A stretch of DNA of 64,000 nt from Metridium senile (Eukaryota; Cnidaria; Anthozoa; Actiniaria; Metridiidae): positions 23,647,570 through 23,711,569 of the forward strand of contig OX459097.1 of assembly GCA_949775045.1 (NCBI GenBank), given 5' to 3'. Made by a program: the position numbers and the translations under genes. Under the pieces are notes generated by a model, which saw nothing but the letters and a program-made list of their open reading frames with translations, did not search any database and was not told the origin of the DNA. This document shows, piece by piece, positions 1 to 22,968 of this stretch (position 1 is the stretch's first letter; each line of letters opens with the position of its first letter).

Positions 1-9
1 ATTTACTAG

Positions 10-11906
<11,897 letters not shown>

Positions 11907-12510
11907 TGTTACTATGGTGATTGGTAGTTTCTATGGCTCGAAAATGGGGTCAATTAAATTTCGGCATGGAAAGCGTCTCCAAGGAAAGTGCTAAGGCCGA
12001 AGTCTACTCTAGTTGCTATTTGTCTGCGAATACATGGTTGCTATGGATTGTTTTGACGTTGCTATGGAGATTGCTCGTTGCTATGGCTCTAAAATGAAAA
12101 TGAGTCCATTTAAATTTTGATAATTGACTCAGTGGAAACCGTCTCCAAGGAAAGTCTTAGTTGCTATTATCAAAGACTTCTATAGTGTCTATGGATACAT
12201 GGTTGATAGGATTGGTTGCTATGGATACTAATTTGTTGTTTATACTCGAATGCTTTGTATAATCTGTTGCTATGTTATATGGATATTTGGTTTCTATGGA
12301 TACTCATTGTCTGTAAATGCATAACGTCATTTGGAGGATGTGTACATTGTATTATACAAGAATGTATATATTCACAATAATTAAATGTTAATTAATTAAA
12401 AATTATTGTTCAGATCGCTAAATTGAATTATATAAAATATATAAGATATTACGCGCGCTCTGACTTGCTATCAAAAGTTCAAAAATATTTGGATAAAACT
12501 GAGCAATTTA

Positions 12511-12721
12511 CAGTGAGGATACTCGAACCGTGACTTTTTTCATGTCATTATTTTATGAACCTTCTACTGCTTCAAAACCTCTAAAAATAAAGCGGTGAGT
12601 TCAAATACACTAAGTGTTCATAATAAATCTTATTTCTAATCGATTCGCTCATGGGATGTGGGTTAAAAAGAAAACTGAAAAAAACTCAAAGTGTTCACGG
12701 TTCGATCGAGTATCCTCCCTG
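12511..12721. mobile_element. MITE with CAGTGAGGATACTCGAACCG ends, copy 1
   Basis: About 211 bp with terminal inverted repeats CAGTGAGGATACTCGA and a right end reading TCGAGTATCCTCCCTG. It is flanked by TA on both sides, as in Tc1/mariner-type target duplications. The body (CTTCTACTGCTTCAAAACC, CACTAAGTGTTCATAATAAA) recurs at 53022-53198 and, inverted, at 63060-63252. The flanks 12176-12510 and 12722-13320 show no gene. Confidence 0.8.
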
Positions 12722-13321
12722 TAAAACGTCCACTTAGTCTACATACTGTGATATAATCACGCTAGGAGCTGTAGAGCAAGAGATAAGTCAAACACGCCTT
12801 GTGTTTCCTTACGAATTCTCTAATCTAATAGCATTTTTCACGGTTACTAGATATTGCAAAGCCTTGTGGGATGGAAATACGGACAAACTTTGTAAAAAAA
12901 GGCTTCGTTTACAAGGAAAAGAAGATCAATATCAGTCGAAAAACCATAGTTTTTCCATGAATTAGAAACAACAAGACAAAAAAAAAACATTGTTGCAGCA
13001 TATTAGTATGTATTTTGGGCTTGGCTTGTCCGCATCTCAATCCCATAATGCTTCATTGTGACGTCATCTGTGACACGCGAACGTTTTATTTTCCTTAACT
13101 AACATGCGCTCTGATTGGATGGAATTCCACAGGTAATTATAAGTATTACATCTTCGATCGTTTTCAGCTCGAGATTTGATAAATTTCACGTGTAAATTTC
13201 TTACAACATCCTCCATTTAAAAACTTTTATTACTTTGAGTTTTACAAATGAGATAGTAATCGTAAATATTTAAATTTGAAAAATTTCGTTAAAAGCATAA
13301 GTTTAACCGTGTTCGCCTTAA

Positions 13322-13451
13322 ATAGCGGTCTGTACATATAGTTAATTGTAAAGCGCATTGAGACGATGTGAAATGCGCTATATAAGCACACATTACATTA
13401 CATACTAACCCCTCATGATTGTAAGCCGCGTGGCTGCAGTGTGCGCCTTAA
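13322..13451 (+). repeat. 130-bp tandem unit (LINE/SINE-tail-like), left part of split array
   Basis: The unit contains TAGTTAATTGTAAAGCGCATTGAGACGATG, ATGCGCTATATAAGCAC (described here in parts) and AACCCCTCATGATTG with CCGCGTGGCTGCAGTGTG. It is interrupted after GCGCCTTAA by the foldback element and resumes at 15533. The GCGCATTGAGA and GCGCTATATAA motifs resemble 3' tails of non-LTR retrotransposons. Confidence 0.75.
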
Positions 13452-15532
13452 GGAGGCTCGGGTCAGTATTTTTCGCGCTCACCCAGCGACGTTTGAAAGG
13501 CCGTAGTTCCCGCGTCTGAGGGTATTTTGACAAGATTTTGTAACACATGTCTACATATAGAATAAAGTTTTTAAAAAAGTTATTTTTAATAAAATCGATA
13601 ATATTTTAGCCGACAAATGATAACGCCGCCGAATTTCTATGTAGCCTATTTTTGGGAAAAATCGACCTAAACTTTTAAAACCACATAGCCTACTTTAAAG
13701 CTGTTACCTAGGTCAACAATCTGGCAAAGTTTAAAAAAAATTCATCTACCGATTTGTAATAAAAACGGGTCATTTTTTTTTCCTAGCAAAAATTCATTGT
13801 TTTATAATATTTACCGATAACAACATACTTTGAAGAGATAAATCAAAATCCTTCCAGCCAGGTATTAACAGGACATTTGTCTACATTGTCTGTGAATTTC
13901 AACAAATTTAGTCCACGGGATTTCTTTTGGGAAAGGATACAAATCGGCAAAAGTTTGTCAGTTTTTGTGCAAAACTTCTAATTTTTACTTCTGAGCACGC
14001 TAACGAAAAACTCTGAGATAACTTTTTTTTATTATTTAGCTATCAAAAGTTCACCATATTTTCAAGTGCGCCTCTAAATTTTATAGTGATTGAAATATTT
14101 TGAGGCGGTCAAATAAAATTTTGAACGTGGGTATATTTGCCTTCGCTTTGCAGCGGCCGGTTTGTTTTTATTTCTCCTTCTTTCGGCAGGCTTTTACGTC
14201 ACGCAAGCGGACTAACCAAGCGTGAACATTTATAGCACACCGTCTATCACGCCAAGATCGGAAAACTGAACGAAAATTGACGTGTGTTCTCTTCAGTTAA
14301 ACCTGAAGAGAACACGTATATTTATCTATAGATAATAAATAACTAATCTTTATTTTTAGGAGTATTCCCATGTGATTTTGTCCATGAAAACTAGTATTTG
14401 AAAAAAATATTACAAACATTCATAATGATTAGAGAAGAAAATAATTATCTTCTCAATATTTCAATATTCAACACTTCAAAGTTTACAGAAGCTATTAAAA
14501 CTTCAATCGAGTAAACTTATCACAGAACCTGTTTTCTCTCTTCCACGTTTCATTCTTTTTATATTTTCTCTGCTAGCCAAACAAATGTCTGCCTTTTGTT
14601 TGCGTGATTTGCTATTATTGACCATTTTCTGCTTGTTTTTATTACACAGGAACCATATCAAGCGAAGATTTATACACGTTCAAACATTAGTGAGCATAAA
14701 CAGTAATAATATTCTAGCTTTCCTTATAATCAAAGTTTTGCGAGGTGTGATATAAATTGTCACGCTTGGTTAGTCCGGGTGCGTGACGTAAAAGCCTGCA
14801 AAAGAAGGTGAAATAAAAACAAACCGGCCGCTGCAAAGCGAAGGCAAATATACCCACGTTCAGAATTTTATTTGACCGCCTCAAAATATTTCAATCACTA
14901 TAAAATTTAGAGGCGCACTTGAAAATATGGTGAACTTTTGATAGCTAAAAAATAAAAAAAAGTTATCTCAGAGTTTTTCGTTAGCGTGCTCAGAAGTAAA
15001 AATTAGAAGTTTTGCACAAAAACTGACAAACTTTTGCCGATTTGTATCCTTTCCCAAAAGAAATCCCGTGGACTAAATTTGTTGAAATTCACAGACAATG
15101 TAGACAAATGTCCTGTTAATACCTGGCTGGAAGGATTTTGATTTATCTCTTCAAAGTCTGCTGTTATCGGTAAATATTATAAAACAATGAATTTTTGCTA
15201 GGAAAAAAAATGACCCGTTTTTATTACAAATCGGTGAGATGAATTTTTTTTAAACTTTGCCAGATTGTTGACCTAGGTAACAGCTTTAAAGTAGGCTATG
15301 TGGTTTTAAAAGTTTAGGTCGATTTTTCCCAAAAATAGGCTACATAGAAATTCGGCGGCGTTATCATTTGTCGGCTAAAATATTATCGATTTTATTAAAA
15401 ATAACTTTTTTAAAAACTTTATTCTATATGTAGACATGTGTTACAAAATCTTGTCAAAATACCCTCAGACGCGGGAACTACGGCCTTTCAAACGTCGCTG
15501 GGTGAGCGCGAAAAATACTGACCCGAGCCTCC
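13452..15532. mobile_element. Long foldback transposon, 2081 bp, TTAA target duplication
   Basis: Near-identical inverted arms of about 774 bp (13452-14225 and 14760-15532) flank a 534-bp centre. The ends are GGAGGCTCGGGTCAG and its complement, with TTAA immediately outside each (13448-13451 and 15533-15536). Uninterrupted neighbouring copies of the host 130-bp repeat read GCGCCTTAAATAGCGG with a single TTAA, so this is a precise insertion with a 4-bp duplication, as for piggyBac-type elements. The centre carries a smaller hairpin at 14283-14318. No long ORF, so non-autonomous. Confidence 0.9.
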
Positions 15533-15750
15533 TTAAATAGCGGTCCGTACATATAGTTAATTGTAAAGTGCATTGAGACGATGTGAAATGCGCTATATAA
15601 GCACACATTACATTACATACTAACCCCTCATGATTGTAAGCCGCGTGGCTGTAGTGTGCACCTTGAATAGCGGTCCGTAAATATAGTTAATTGTAAAGCG
15701 CATTAAGACGATGTGAAATACGCTATATAAGCACACATTACATTACAAAT
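15533..15750 (+). repeat. 130-bp tandem unit, right part of split array
   Basis: Continuation of the array broken by the foldback element: AAATAGCGGTCCGTACATA onward, with a second partial copy starting near 15664. Confidence 0.8.
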
Positions 15751-15754
15751 TACA

Positions 15755-16232
15755 TTTATAGATTTATTCATTCATTTATTTATTTATTTAATTTTTCATT
15801 TATTTATTTATCATTGATCCGTCAATTTGTTTATTAACTTATTAGTATATTAATTAATCTATTTTGTTAATCAATTAATTAATTAATTCATTTATTCATT
15901 CATCCATCCATCCATTTATTTATTTATTCATTTATTTATTCATTTATTTATTCATTTATTTATTCATTCATTCATCCATTTATTTATTTATTTATTTATT
16001 CATTTATTCATTCATCCATTTATTCATTTATTTATTCATTCATTCATCCATTTATTTATTTATTTATTCATTTATTTATTCATTTATTCATTTATTCATT
16101 CATTAATCCATTTATTTATTTATTCATTTATTTATTCATTTATTTATTCATTCATTCATCCATTTATTTTTTTTATTCATTCGTCCATTCATTTATTCAT
16201 CCATTTATTCATCCATTCATTTATCTATTCAT
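15755..16232 (+). repeat. (TTTA)n/(TTCA)n tetranucleotide tract
   Basis: Imperfect ATTT, ATTC and ATCC tetranucleotides, about 480 bp. They abut the stop codon of the minus-strand gene, so that gene's 3' UTR is this microsatellite. Confidence 0.9.
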
Positions 16233-19200
16233 TTACTTGTGGAACATACATATAAACACTAACAAGAGAAAAGCCACTACAAATCCAGAGAATAAGTTGT
16301 CGAGAAGTTTGTGTTGTAACTGCAGTTCATCTTTACTCTCGTTCTTCAAAGCGTCGTGGTTTTTGCGCAGTGAATCCACCAGACTCTTAATGTGTTTAAG
16401 CTCTTTCTGTATTTCCGTCATCTTTGAACTCGGACCTGTAAGAGAGCAATAAACATTTGCTGTATTTACTCGAATAAGCGTCGCACTTTTTAACGCTATA
16501 ATGCCTTCCGACATGAAATTTTGCAGACAATTAGTCTAATGTTGTAGTAAGATTTGTGCTGTCGAAGAGATTGTTAGGGTGTAAAATCGCTGCTAATCAA
16601 AAACCTCGATGTCATTGTTATGTCGCTATGGTAACGCCGATGAAAACAATAGACACATCCTGACAAACTTGAATCTTTATGTAACAAGTTGGCAAAGTGT
16701 GAAAGCTGTGGGTGTTTGCATATCAGATTTACAGCCGTTTAAAGTTGAGCGATCGAGCGTAAGAAAAACTATTGGAAGCCTCCTTAACCTCGCTTGTTCG
16801 GTGTGTCCGGAAAAATATAAGACCTCGGTCTTTTTGTACAGGCCTCGCTATCGCTCGGTCCGTACTGTTAAGACCTCGGTCTGAGATTTCCCTGTAATGA
16901 CCGGCTCCTTCTCCGTGTACTGGACACAGTCTACGTAATTCAATAGAAACAACAAAAGACTTAAATTAAACAAAGAAAGAAGCTAACAAAGAATACAATA
17001 GGTTTTCGGTACACACAGAAGGAGCCGTAATGACCTCGCTTTCGGTTAATAAATAGTATATGCCGACCATAATAACCATATGACACTCACCTGTGTTCAG
17101 AGTGTCCCAGATGCTTTGTATTCTATCAATAGCTGTGTTTAGTCTTTCCTCATGGTCTCGTAGTGTTACTGTATGGTCATGTAGTACCGTGGAAGACTCC
17201 ACTGCTGGCTCGTCCGATGGCCTTGTCTTGTCATGGAATACTGAATCAAGCATCTTACCAAACGATTTTCCTTCTTCGTCTGGATCTAAGGAGTAGATTT
17301 GCATAGTCAATTATATTAGATGATAGGTAATAGAATGAAATTTGTAACACCGTAAAAAATGTTGACTTAACTTTACTGACGTTTCGAGCTTTAGCCCTTC
17401 GTCGGAGTAAAAGAGTTAGACTAAGACATACACTGAGTTTAAAAAGCATATTCTAGTGTAGACGCTAGTTTCTAATTATATAAGAGTTCGCTAACAATGC
17501 GAAAGATCACTTCTATATGTACGTACGTTGGTTCAAATACGGCAAACCAGACTTGTGCAACTTGTTGCAGGCGAAAGATTTTGTCGCGGTGACAATTATT
17601 CAGCTTTAAAAATCAACATTGCACCATCCTAATGTACATGTATATAGCTAATTCAATTAACGTTGTCGTTGAAAAAACCTAAAATATCTACCGTTCTGAT
17701 CTTCTTTTGAACTCGGCGGCTCCTTCAAGGTCTGCAATGCATCATGGGCATGCTGTACTGTGGTTTCTAAGGCGCATAGTTTAGCTTCTTGGTTGCCAAG
17801 GATGTCGCTTTGATTCTCAACGACCTTTTCGATCAGCTCCAGTTTGCTTATTACTTTAGACAGCATCTTCTTCTCTTTACTGTGAAGGATGGCATCGAGG
17901 TCATTGGTGCTGGTTTGGAGGGACTTGGAGAGAGAACTATAACAGAGAATGATGATGATGAAGATGATGTTGATAATTATGATGGTGGTGCTGATGATGA
18001 TGATGGTGATGAAGATTGTGGTGGTGAAAATGAGGATGGTTGTGGTGAAGATGATTATGATGGTCGTGATGATGATTGTGGTGTTGGTGGTGGTAGTGAT
18101 GATTGTGAAAATGATAATGATGTTTATAATGATGGTGATGATGATTGTGGTGGTGATGATGATAGTGACGACGGTGATGATGATGATGATTGTGTGGATT
18201 ATATGATGATAATATCGATGGTTGTAATGATGATGATGAATATGATGATGATGATAATGAATATATCGATGATGTTGATGATAATGACGGTGATAATGGG
18301 GAAAGGCGGGTTGCGGAATTCTCATGCAAAATATTATCGAGCAGAAATTTAATTCTAGAAAACAATATCGTGCTCTACAAAAACAAAATGAAAAAAAATA
18401 TCGTGCAAATTAAAGTTGAAAAATATCTTGCACAACCTCGAGGGCAAACAAATATCATATCCGGCACCGATCGAATAACTGCACCCTACCCCTACCCCCT
18501 CCCTCTAAGCCCTCTCCCCTACCATTAATGCATTATCTAATTGTCATCCCCTCAGTACGTCGTAATGGTTTGTTTACTGGAGGATTTACTGTTGGGTGAT
18601 CGTGTGGTTTAGTGCAAAACCACAACCATGATTAAATATTCGAAAATGGTCGATTTCAAACGTTTGATCATTCCTTCCAGTGAAAATGACAACCAAACCA
18701 ATTTGTTTCGTAATTAAATGTATATCATTGTAATAATAAAAAATTCAATAACATCTAGTTCAAAAGTATGAAACAAACAAAAGAAATTAATAATAAACAT
18801 GTGATTTAGAACCTTTGATCATGTCTTCGAGAATGGCAGCCAAAACAATTTTAATTTCGTATTTAAAATGTATGAAGTTATATATATACTCAATAATAAA
18901 ACTTTATATTTTTTATGTAGATTTTATTGCAAGATTTAAAATGACAAATAGAAATACATTATGTGTTTTAGAACGTTTGATCATGTCTTCGAAACTGATC
19001 TAGCCAAAACAATTTTCGTATTTAAAATGTATAGAATTATGTTTAATAACAAAACTTATATTTTTTATATACATCTTATTGCAAGATTTAAAATGACGAA
19101 TATCAATACATTATCATGTGTTTTGGAACGTTTGATCATGTCTTCGAAAATGATAGACAAATCAATTTCGTCCTTGAAATTTATGAACTTATATTTAATA

Positions 19201-20168
19201 ATAAAACTTTATAGTTTTTGAGTACATTATTGCAAGATTTAAAATGACAAATTGTAATACATTATTATTTGTTTTGGAACGTTTGATCATGTCTTCGAAA
19301 ATGTTAGCCAAAACAATTTTCGTCCTTGAAATCAATTTTACGCGCATAGTCTTTTTAAAGACTATGCGCGTAAAAGCATTAAAATGCTTTGCTTTCGTTT
19401 CAGATCATGTGTTCTGCAACTATTTGAAAGTTGATCGTGTCTTCGAAACATGCTAAATGAAGTTACAAGTGTAATCGCTTTACGAAGCATATAGAGTTTG
19501 AAAAAAAAACAAATTAGAGATTTGGCTCTCATGCAAATAGTCGTTTTTGATCAAGTGTTCTGGATCATTTAAAAGAAAACTGATCGTGTTTTCGAAACAT
19601 GCTGTAGTTACAACTAAAGTGCAATCGATTTACTATGCACATGGATTTAAAAAAAATTGGATATTTGACTCTCATGTATATAGTCGTTTTTGATCAAGTG
19701 TTCTGGAACATTTGAAAGATCATTGATCGACTCTTCGATTCGAAACCGCATTCAACAGTTAAGTTACAATTAAAGACAAATCGTTTTACTAAATAACTTG
19801 TAGATTTGACTCCTATTAATATAGTAGTTTTCGATCATATGTTCTAAAACATTGCATCGTCTTTTTAAAATTCACTGAAGATCTTATGCAAAAACTACAA
19901 TTGCTTCGAATTAATTCGCTCCGTTCTGTGTAGCTTTAAGTACCCGTAAAACGGAGCATCGATGGATGGAAGGAGCATAGAGCGTACCGTCGGCTTCCTG
20001 GGAGACCAGCTTACTTCTAGCTGAAAGAACCACCGACGATAAATAAAAATCATTTTCATTTTTCTTTTTCTTTTGATTTCCCGTCATATTTTGATCTTAC
20101 CTTTTCGCTTCGTTGTTCATCTCAAGTCTTTCCAACATCTGTTTAATTTTCACCATAACAAGTCCCAT
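16233..20168 (-). CDS. Coiled-coil protein with C-terminal membrane anchor, four exons
   Basis: Exons on the minus strand: 20168-20101, 17936-17692, 17285-17091, 16435-16233. They total 711 nt (236 aa plus TAA), with phases 2, 1 and 1 matching exactly and GT-AG at each intron. The ATG at 20168-20166 has a favourable context (GAAAATGG). The protein is hydrophilic and helical, with heptad-like Leu/Ile spacing in the second exon (LSKVISKLELIEKVVENQSD), the third (DHEERLNTAIDRIQSIWDTL) and the fourth (MTEIQKELKHIKSLVDSLRK). It ends in one hydrophobic segment at about residues 218-234 (FSGFVVAFLLLVFICMF) followed by two residues, so it should be tail-anchored with a cytosolic coiled coil. Syntaxin- or tether-like topology is possible, but no family is recognised. 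Confidence 0.8.
16800..16905 (+). repeat. Short internal repeat in intron of the coiled-coil gene
   Basis: AAGACCTCGGTCT occurs twice (about 16819 and 16869) with related CCTCGCTATCGCTCGGTCCG between. The rest of intron 16436-17090 holds nothing recognised. Confidence 0.4.
17318..17414 (-). repeat. Part of 111-bp repeat family with hammerhead-like end
   Basis: The minus strand reads CTCCGACGAAGGGCTAAAGC then TCGAAACGTCAGTAAAG and the GGTGTTACAAATTTC segment. The same sequence caps arrays at 35.7, 43.6, 47.2, 51.8 and 54.4 kb. It lies in an intron of the coiled-coil gene. Confidence 0.8.
17940..18300 (+). repeat. GAT trinucleotide tract
   Basis: Imperfect (GAT)n with GGT and TGT interruptions begins 4 nt upstream of the minus-strand exon at 17936. 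In the gene's orientation it takes the place of the polypyrimidine region. Confidence 0.85.
18620..19460 (+). repeat. Tandem repeat, 151-161-bp unit, about 5 copies
   Basis: Units start GAACGTTTGATCATGTCTTCG (near 18810, 18971, 19126 and 19277, with a diverged one near 18660) and include ATTGCAAGATTTAAAATGAC. More diverged copies (GATCAAGTGTTCTGG) continue at about 19545-19880. Short open frames here only reflect the unit. Confidence 0.8.
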
Positions 20169-20560
20169 TTTCCCGTCTTTTTCTACAGCCAAATTATCCT
20201 AAATTTGCTCTAACCGATAAACTAGAATTACTCACAAAAACGGCTTCAATATCGCTACATTTTGTGAGCAATAAATAGTGTTAATAGACGGAAGTTTTTT
20301 GTCAAAATAATCGAAGCAGTTTGTATTATGGTGGTTGCAGCAGCTGTCGTCGACGGTTACAGCGAATACCGATTGGGGGATTGTTTAATCAAGTTTAAAT
20401 ATGAGTTTTTCTTATCTAAACAGATGTTAAACCTTTACATGGCGTGTTTCGTAAGCGTTTAATGCAAGTGTATTTAGACGTTATTAAACTTTTAAACAAA
20501 GAGGCAGAGGTGTTAGGATATTATAATGAAAAGTTGAACGAGAAAGCTCAAAATAAGAGA
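20169..20560 (-). other. Upstream region of the coiled-coil gene
   Basis: This is the presumed 5' UTR and promoter side of the minus-strand gene. No TATA box or other regulatory site could be identified with confidence. Confidence 0.3.
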
Positions 20561-20561
20561 A

Positions 20562-20640
20562 AGAATGGATGGATATGAATGAATGGATGGATGGATGATT
20601 GGATGTCAAAAATAGGTAAATGGATGAATGAATGAATGGA
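20562..20640 (+). repeat. GAATGGATGGATG microsatellite
   Basis: Short (ATGG)n/(ATGA)n tract. Confidence 0.8.
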
Positions 20641-20654
20641 TCACTTTTATATCA

Positions 20655-21329
20655 AACAAACAAACAGACAACGAAACAGAAAACAAATGAGACAAACAAA
20701 CAAACAGAAAAGTAAACAAACAGACAAGTAGAAAAGTAAACAGACGAACAAACAGACAGACAAACAAACAGAAAAACAAACAAACAAGTAGAAAAGTAAA
20801 CAGACGAACAAACAGACAGACAAACAAACAGAAAAACAAACAAACAAACAAGTAGAAAAGTAATTAACAGACGAACAAACAGTCAGACAAACAAACAGAA
20901 AAACAAACAAACAAGTAGAAAAGTAAACAGACGAACAAACAGACAGACAAACAAACAGAAAAACAAACAAACAAACAAGTAGAAAAGTAATTAACAGACG
21001 AACAAACAGTCAGACAAACAAACAGAAAAACAAACAAACAAGTAGAAAAGTAAACAGACGAACAAACAGACAGACAAACAAACAGAAAAACAAACAAACA
21101 AACAAGTAGAAAAGTAAACAGACAAACAAGCAGACAAACAAACAGACCAACATACAGACAAACAAACAGACCAACAAACAGACCAACAAACAAACAAACA
21201 AGCAAACAGACAAACAAACAAACAGACAAACAAACAAACAAACAAACAAACAAACAAACAAACAAACAAACAAACAAACAAACAAACAAACAAACAAACA
21301 AACAAACAAACAAACAGACAGACAAACAA

Positions 21330-21372
<43 letters not shown>

Positions 21373-21418
21373 AACAGACCAACAGACCAACAAACAGACC
21401 AACAAAAAGCATATTAGA
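20655..21418 (+). repeat. ACAA/ACAG array with higher-order structure
   Basis: Tetranucleotides AAAC and AGAC. From 20695 to 21125 they form higher-order units of about 60 and 120 bp containing AAGTAGAAAAGTAAACAGACG. From 21180 it becomes nearly pure (AAAC)n then (AGAC)n. The long minus-strand Val/Cys/Leu/Phe open frames are products of the repeat. Confidence 0.9.
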
Positions 21419-21952
21419 CCAACTAGTAGGTCAAACTATGCCGTATTTTGAAAGAAAAACAACATTTCAATCGTTTTATTTTGTCGAAAAAGACAGAGAA
21501 TCGAAAGTGTAAATACCGAGCGCGCGCTCAATGACGTGTGACGGCAAGTCAAAATGTATTCAAAACACATCGAAATTCATGTCTGTTTTTGTCATTTTCT
21601 CCCTCATACTTATATTTTAACGGCTGAAATCATCATAATTTAAATGCTAAAACTATTATAAATTTCAAAACACTGAGGAATAGAGAAAAAATTAAAAAAT
21701 AGTTATTTTTCTAAGCTTAATTAGAATTCAGGAATCTATCTTTCTCAATCAAAACTAAAGAACGGTGTGATGGCGACCTGTAGCGAGCGCTACTCATGTC
21801 AAAATTCATTTCCAAAACATCAAAATTCTGTACTTTTTTTATCGTTTTCTTCTTCGTATTTGTACTTTACGAGTCAAAATAAAGCATTACATTTAGTTCT
21901 AAGCTATTAGGAGAAATAATAGAATAAAGAAAATTTAGTTTCAAACAATACC

Positions 21953-22345
21953 TTTACACGGTACCGAACGATTTTTTGACCGGTCAAAAAAACATCAGTT
22001 TAGGGGTTCCGTTCACACACGCCTATAACCAGTCAAATATTCGACCTACAAACTCGGGGACGATTTTAATTTTCAGCCGTCTCGGTCAAAAAATTGATCC
22101 GTACGGTGTAAACAGTTTGACCGGTCAAACATTGATTTCTTCCGGCACCGTGTAAACGTAGCCATAATCAGCCCAGTGCGCATGGACAGATGTTATAACC
22201 ACTGACAAAACTGGTTCCGATGCCGGTCTCGTCTGAACAAAACAAAACAAAATATTGATCGGTTCTGTGTGAGAGCAGCATGTCCAGGTCGATCTTTTCA
22301 ACGGTCAAAAATTCGCCCGGTACCGTACCGTGTAAACCTAGCCTA
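21953..22345. mobile_element. TIR element(s), two overlapping copies
   Basis: TTTACACGGTACCGAACG at the left, GGTGTAAACGTAGCC near 22163 and CCGTGTAAACCTAGCC at the right. GACCGGTCAAAA motifs lie inside. A complete 223-bp relative is at 37421-37643. The 21420-21952 stretch between this and the ACAA array shows nothing recognisable. Confidence 0.65.
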
Positions 22346-22406
22346 AGAAGCAATCGCTTTATGAAATCGAGAAACTTCTAGTCTATGTTGTGGTTCAGGT
22401 TCAATA

Positions 22407-22968
22407 TGATTTTGAACTAGTATCATATCTATTGTACTGGTACAAGTTATTTTGTACTAGTACAAATCATGCAGTATTAGGTTTTGTATTTAATAGGATA
22501 GGTTTAGGGTTAGTTTTAGGGTTAGGTTTAATTTATGCCATTATTGGGAGTTTATGAATAAAACAAAAGTCTGATGTGGAATTTTCAACTGAAGTCGTCG
22601 TGGTATAGTGGGGTAGTCTCTGGACTTAGAAGCAAGAGATCCTGGTTCTATTCCCAGCCGTGGTAAGAAAAAGGGGAAAAAGCACAGGTAACCCAATTAC
22701 ATTAGTTCAATAGTTAGTATTAAGTATTAGGTATAGTAAAGCACTGTCATTAGCAAGTGAAGTGGGAACGGTAGGTAGGTAAGTGAGAAAGATTAAGGGG
22801 GGAGGTGTAAGTGAGATCAAAAGGAAGGAGTGGTGAGTAGGTTAGATCCCGTGTTTTATTTATGAGTCCCATAAATAAAATGTCAGATTGTACCAGCTTT
22901 AGACTATTTGTACCAGTACAATAAATATTGTACTGGTTCAAAATAAATTGAACTGGTTTAAAATCATA
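22407..22968. mobile_element. Inner nested element with TGATTTTGAACTAGT ends
   Basis: The left end TGATTTTGAACTAGTATCAT is matched imperfectly by the complement of ACTGGTTTAAAATCA at the right. Inverted TACTGGTACAA-type motifs lie just inside both ends. It splits the TIR of the outer element and is flanked by AATA on each side. Confidence 0.6.
22594..22700 (+). mobile_element. tRNA-like SINE head
   Basis: A box TGGTATAGTGG at 22601-22611 and a near-consensus B box GGTTCTATTCC at 22644-22654. The anticodon arm does not fold as a standard tRNA, so this is read as a SINE head and not a functional tRNA. Confidence 0.55.

Noticed and set aside
20864..21412. Val/Cys/Leu/Phe-rich minus-strand frames as a membrane protein
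   Set aside because: Translation of an AAAC/AGAC microsatellite; all three minus frames are similar.
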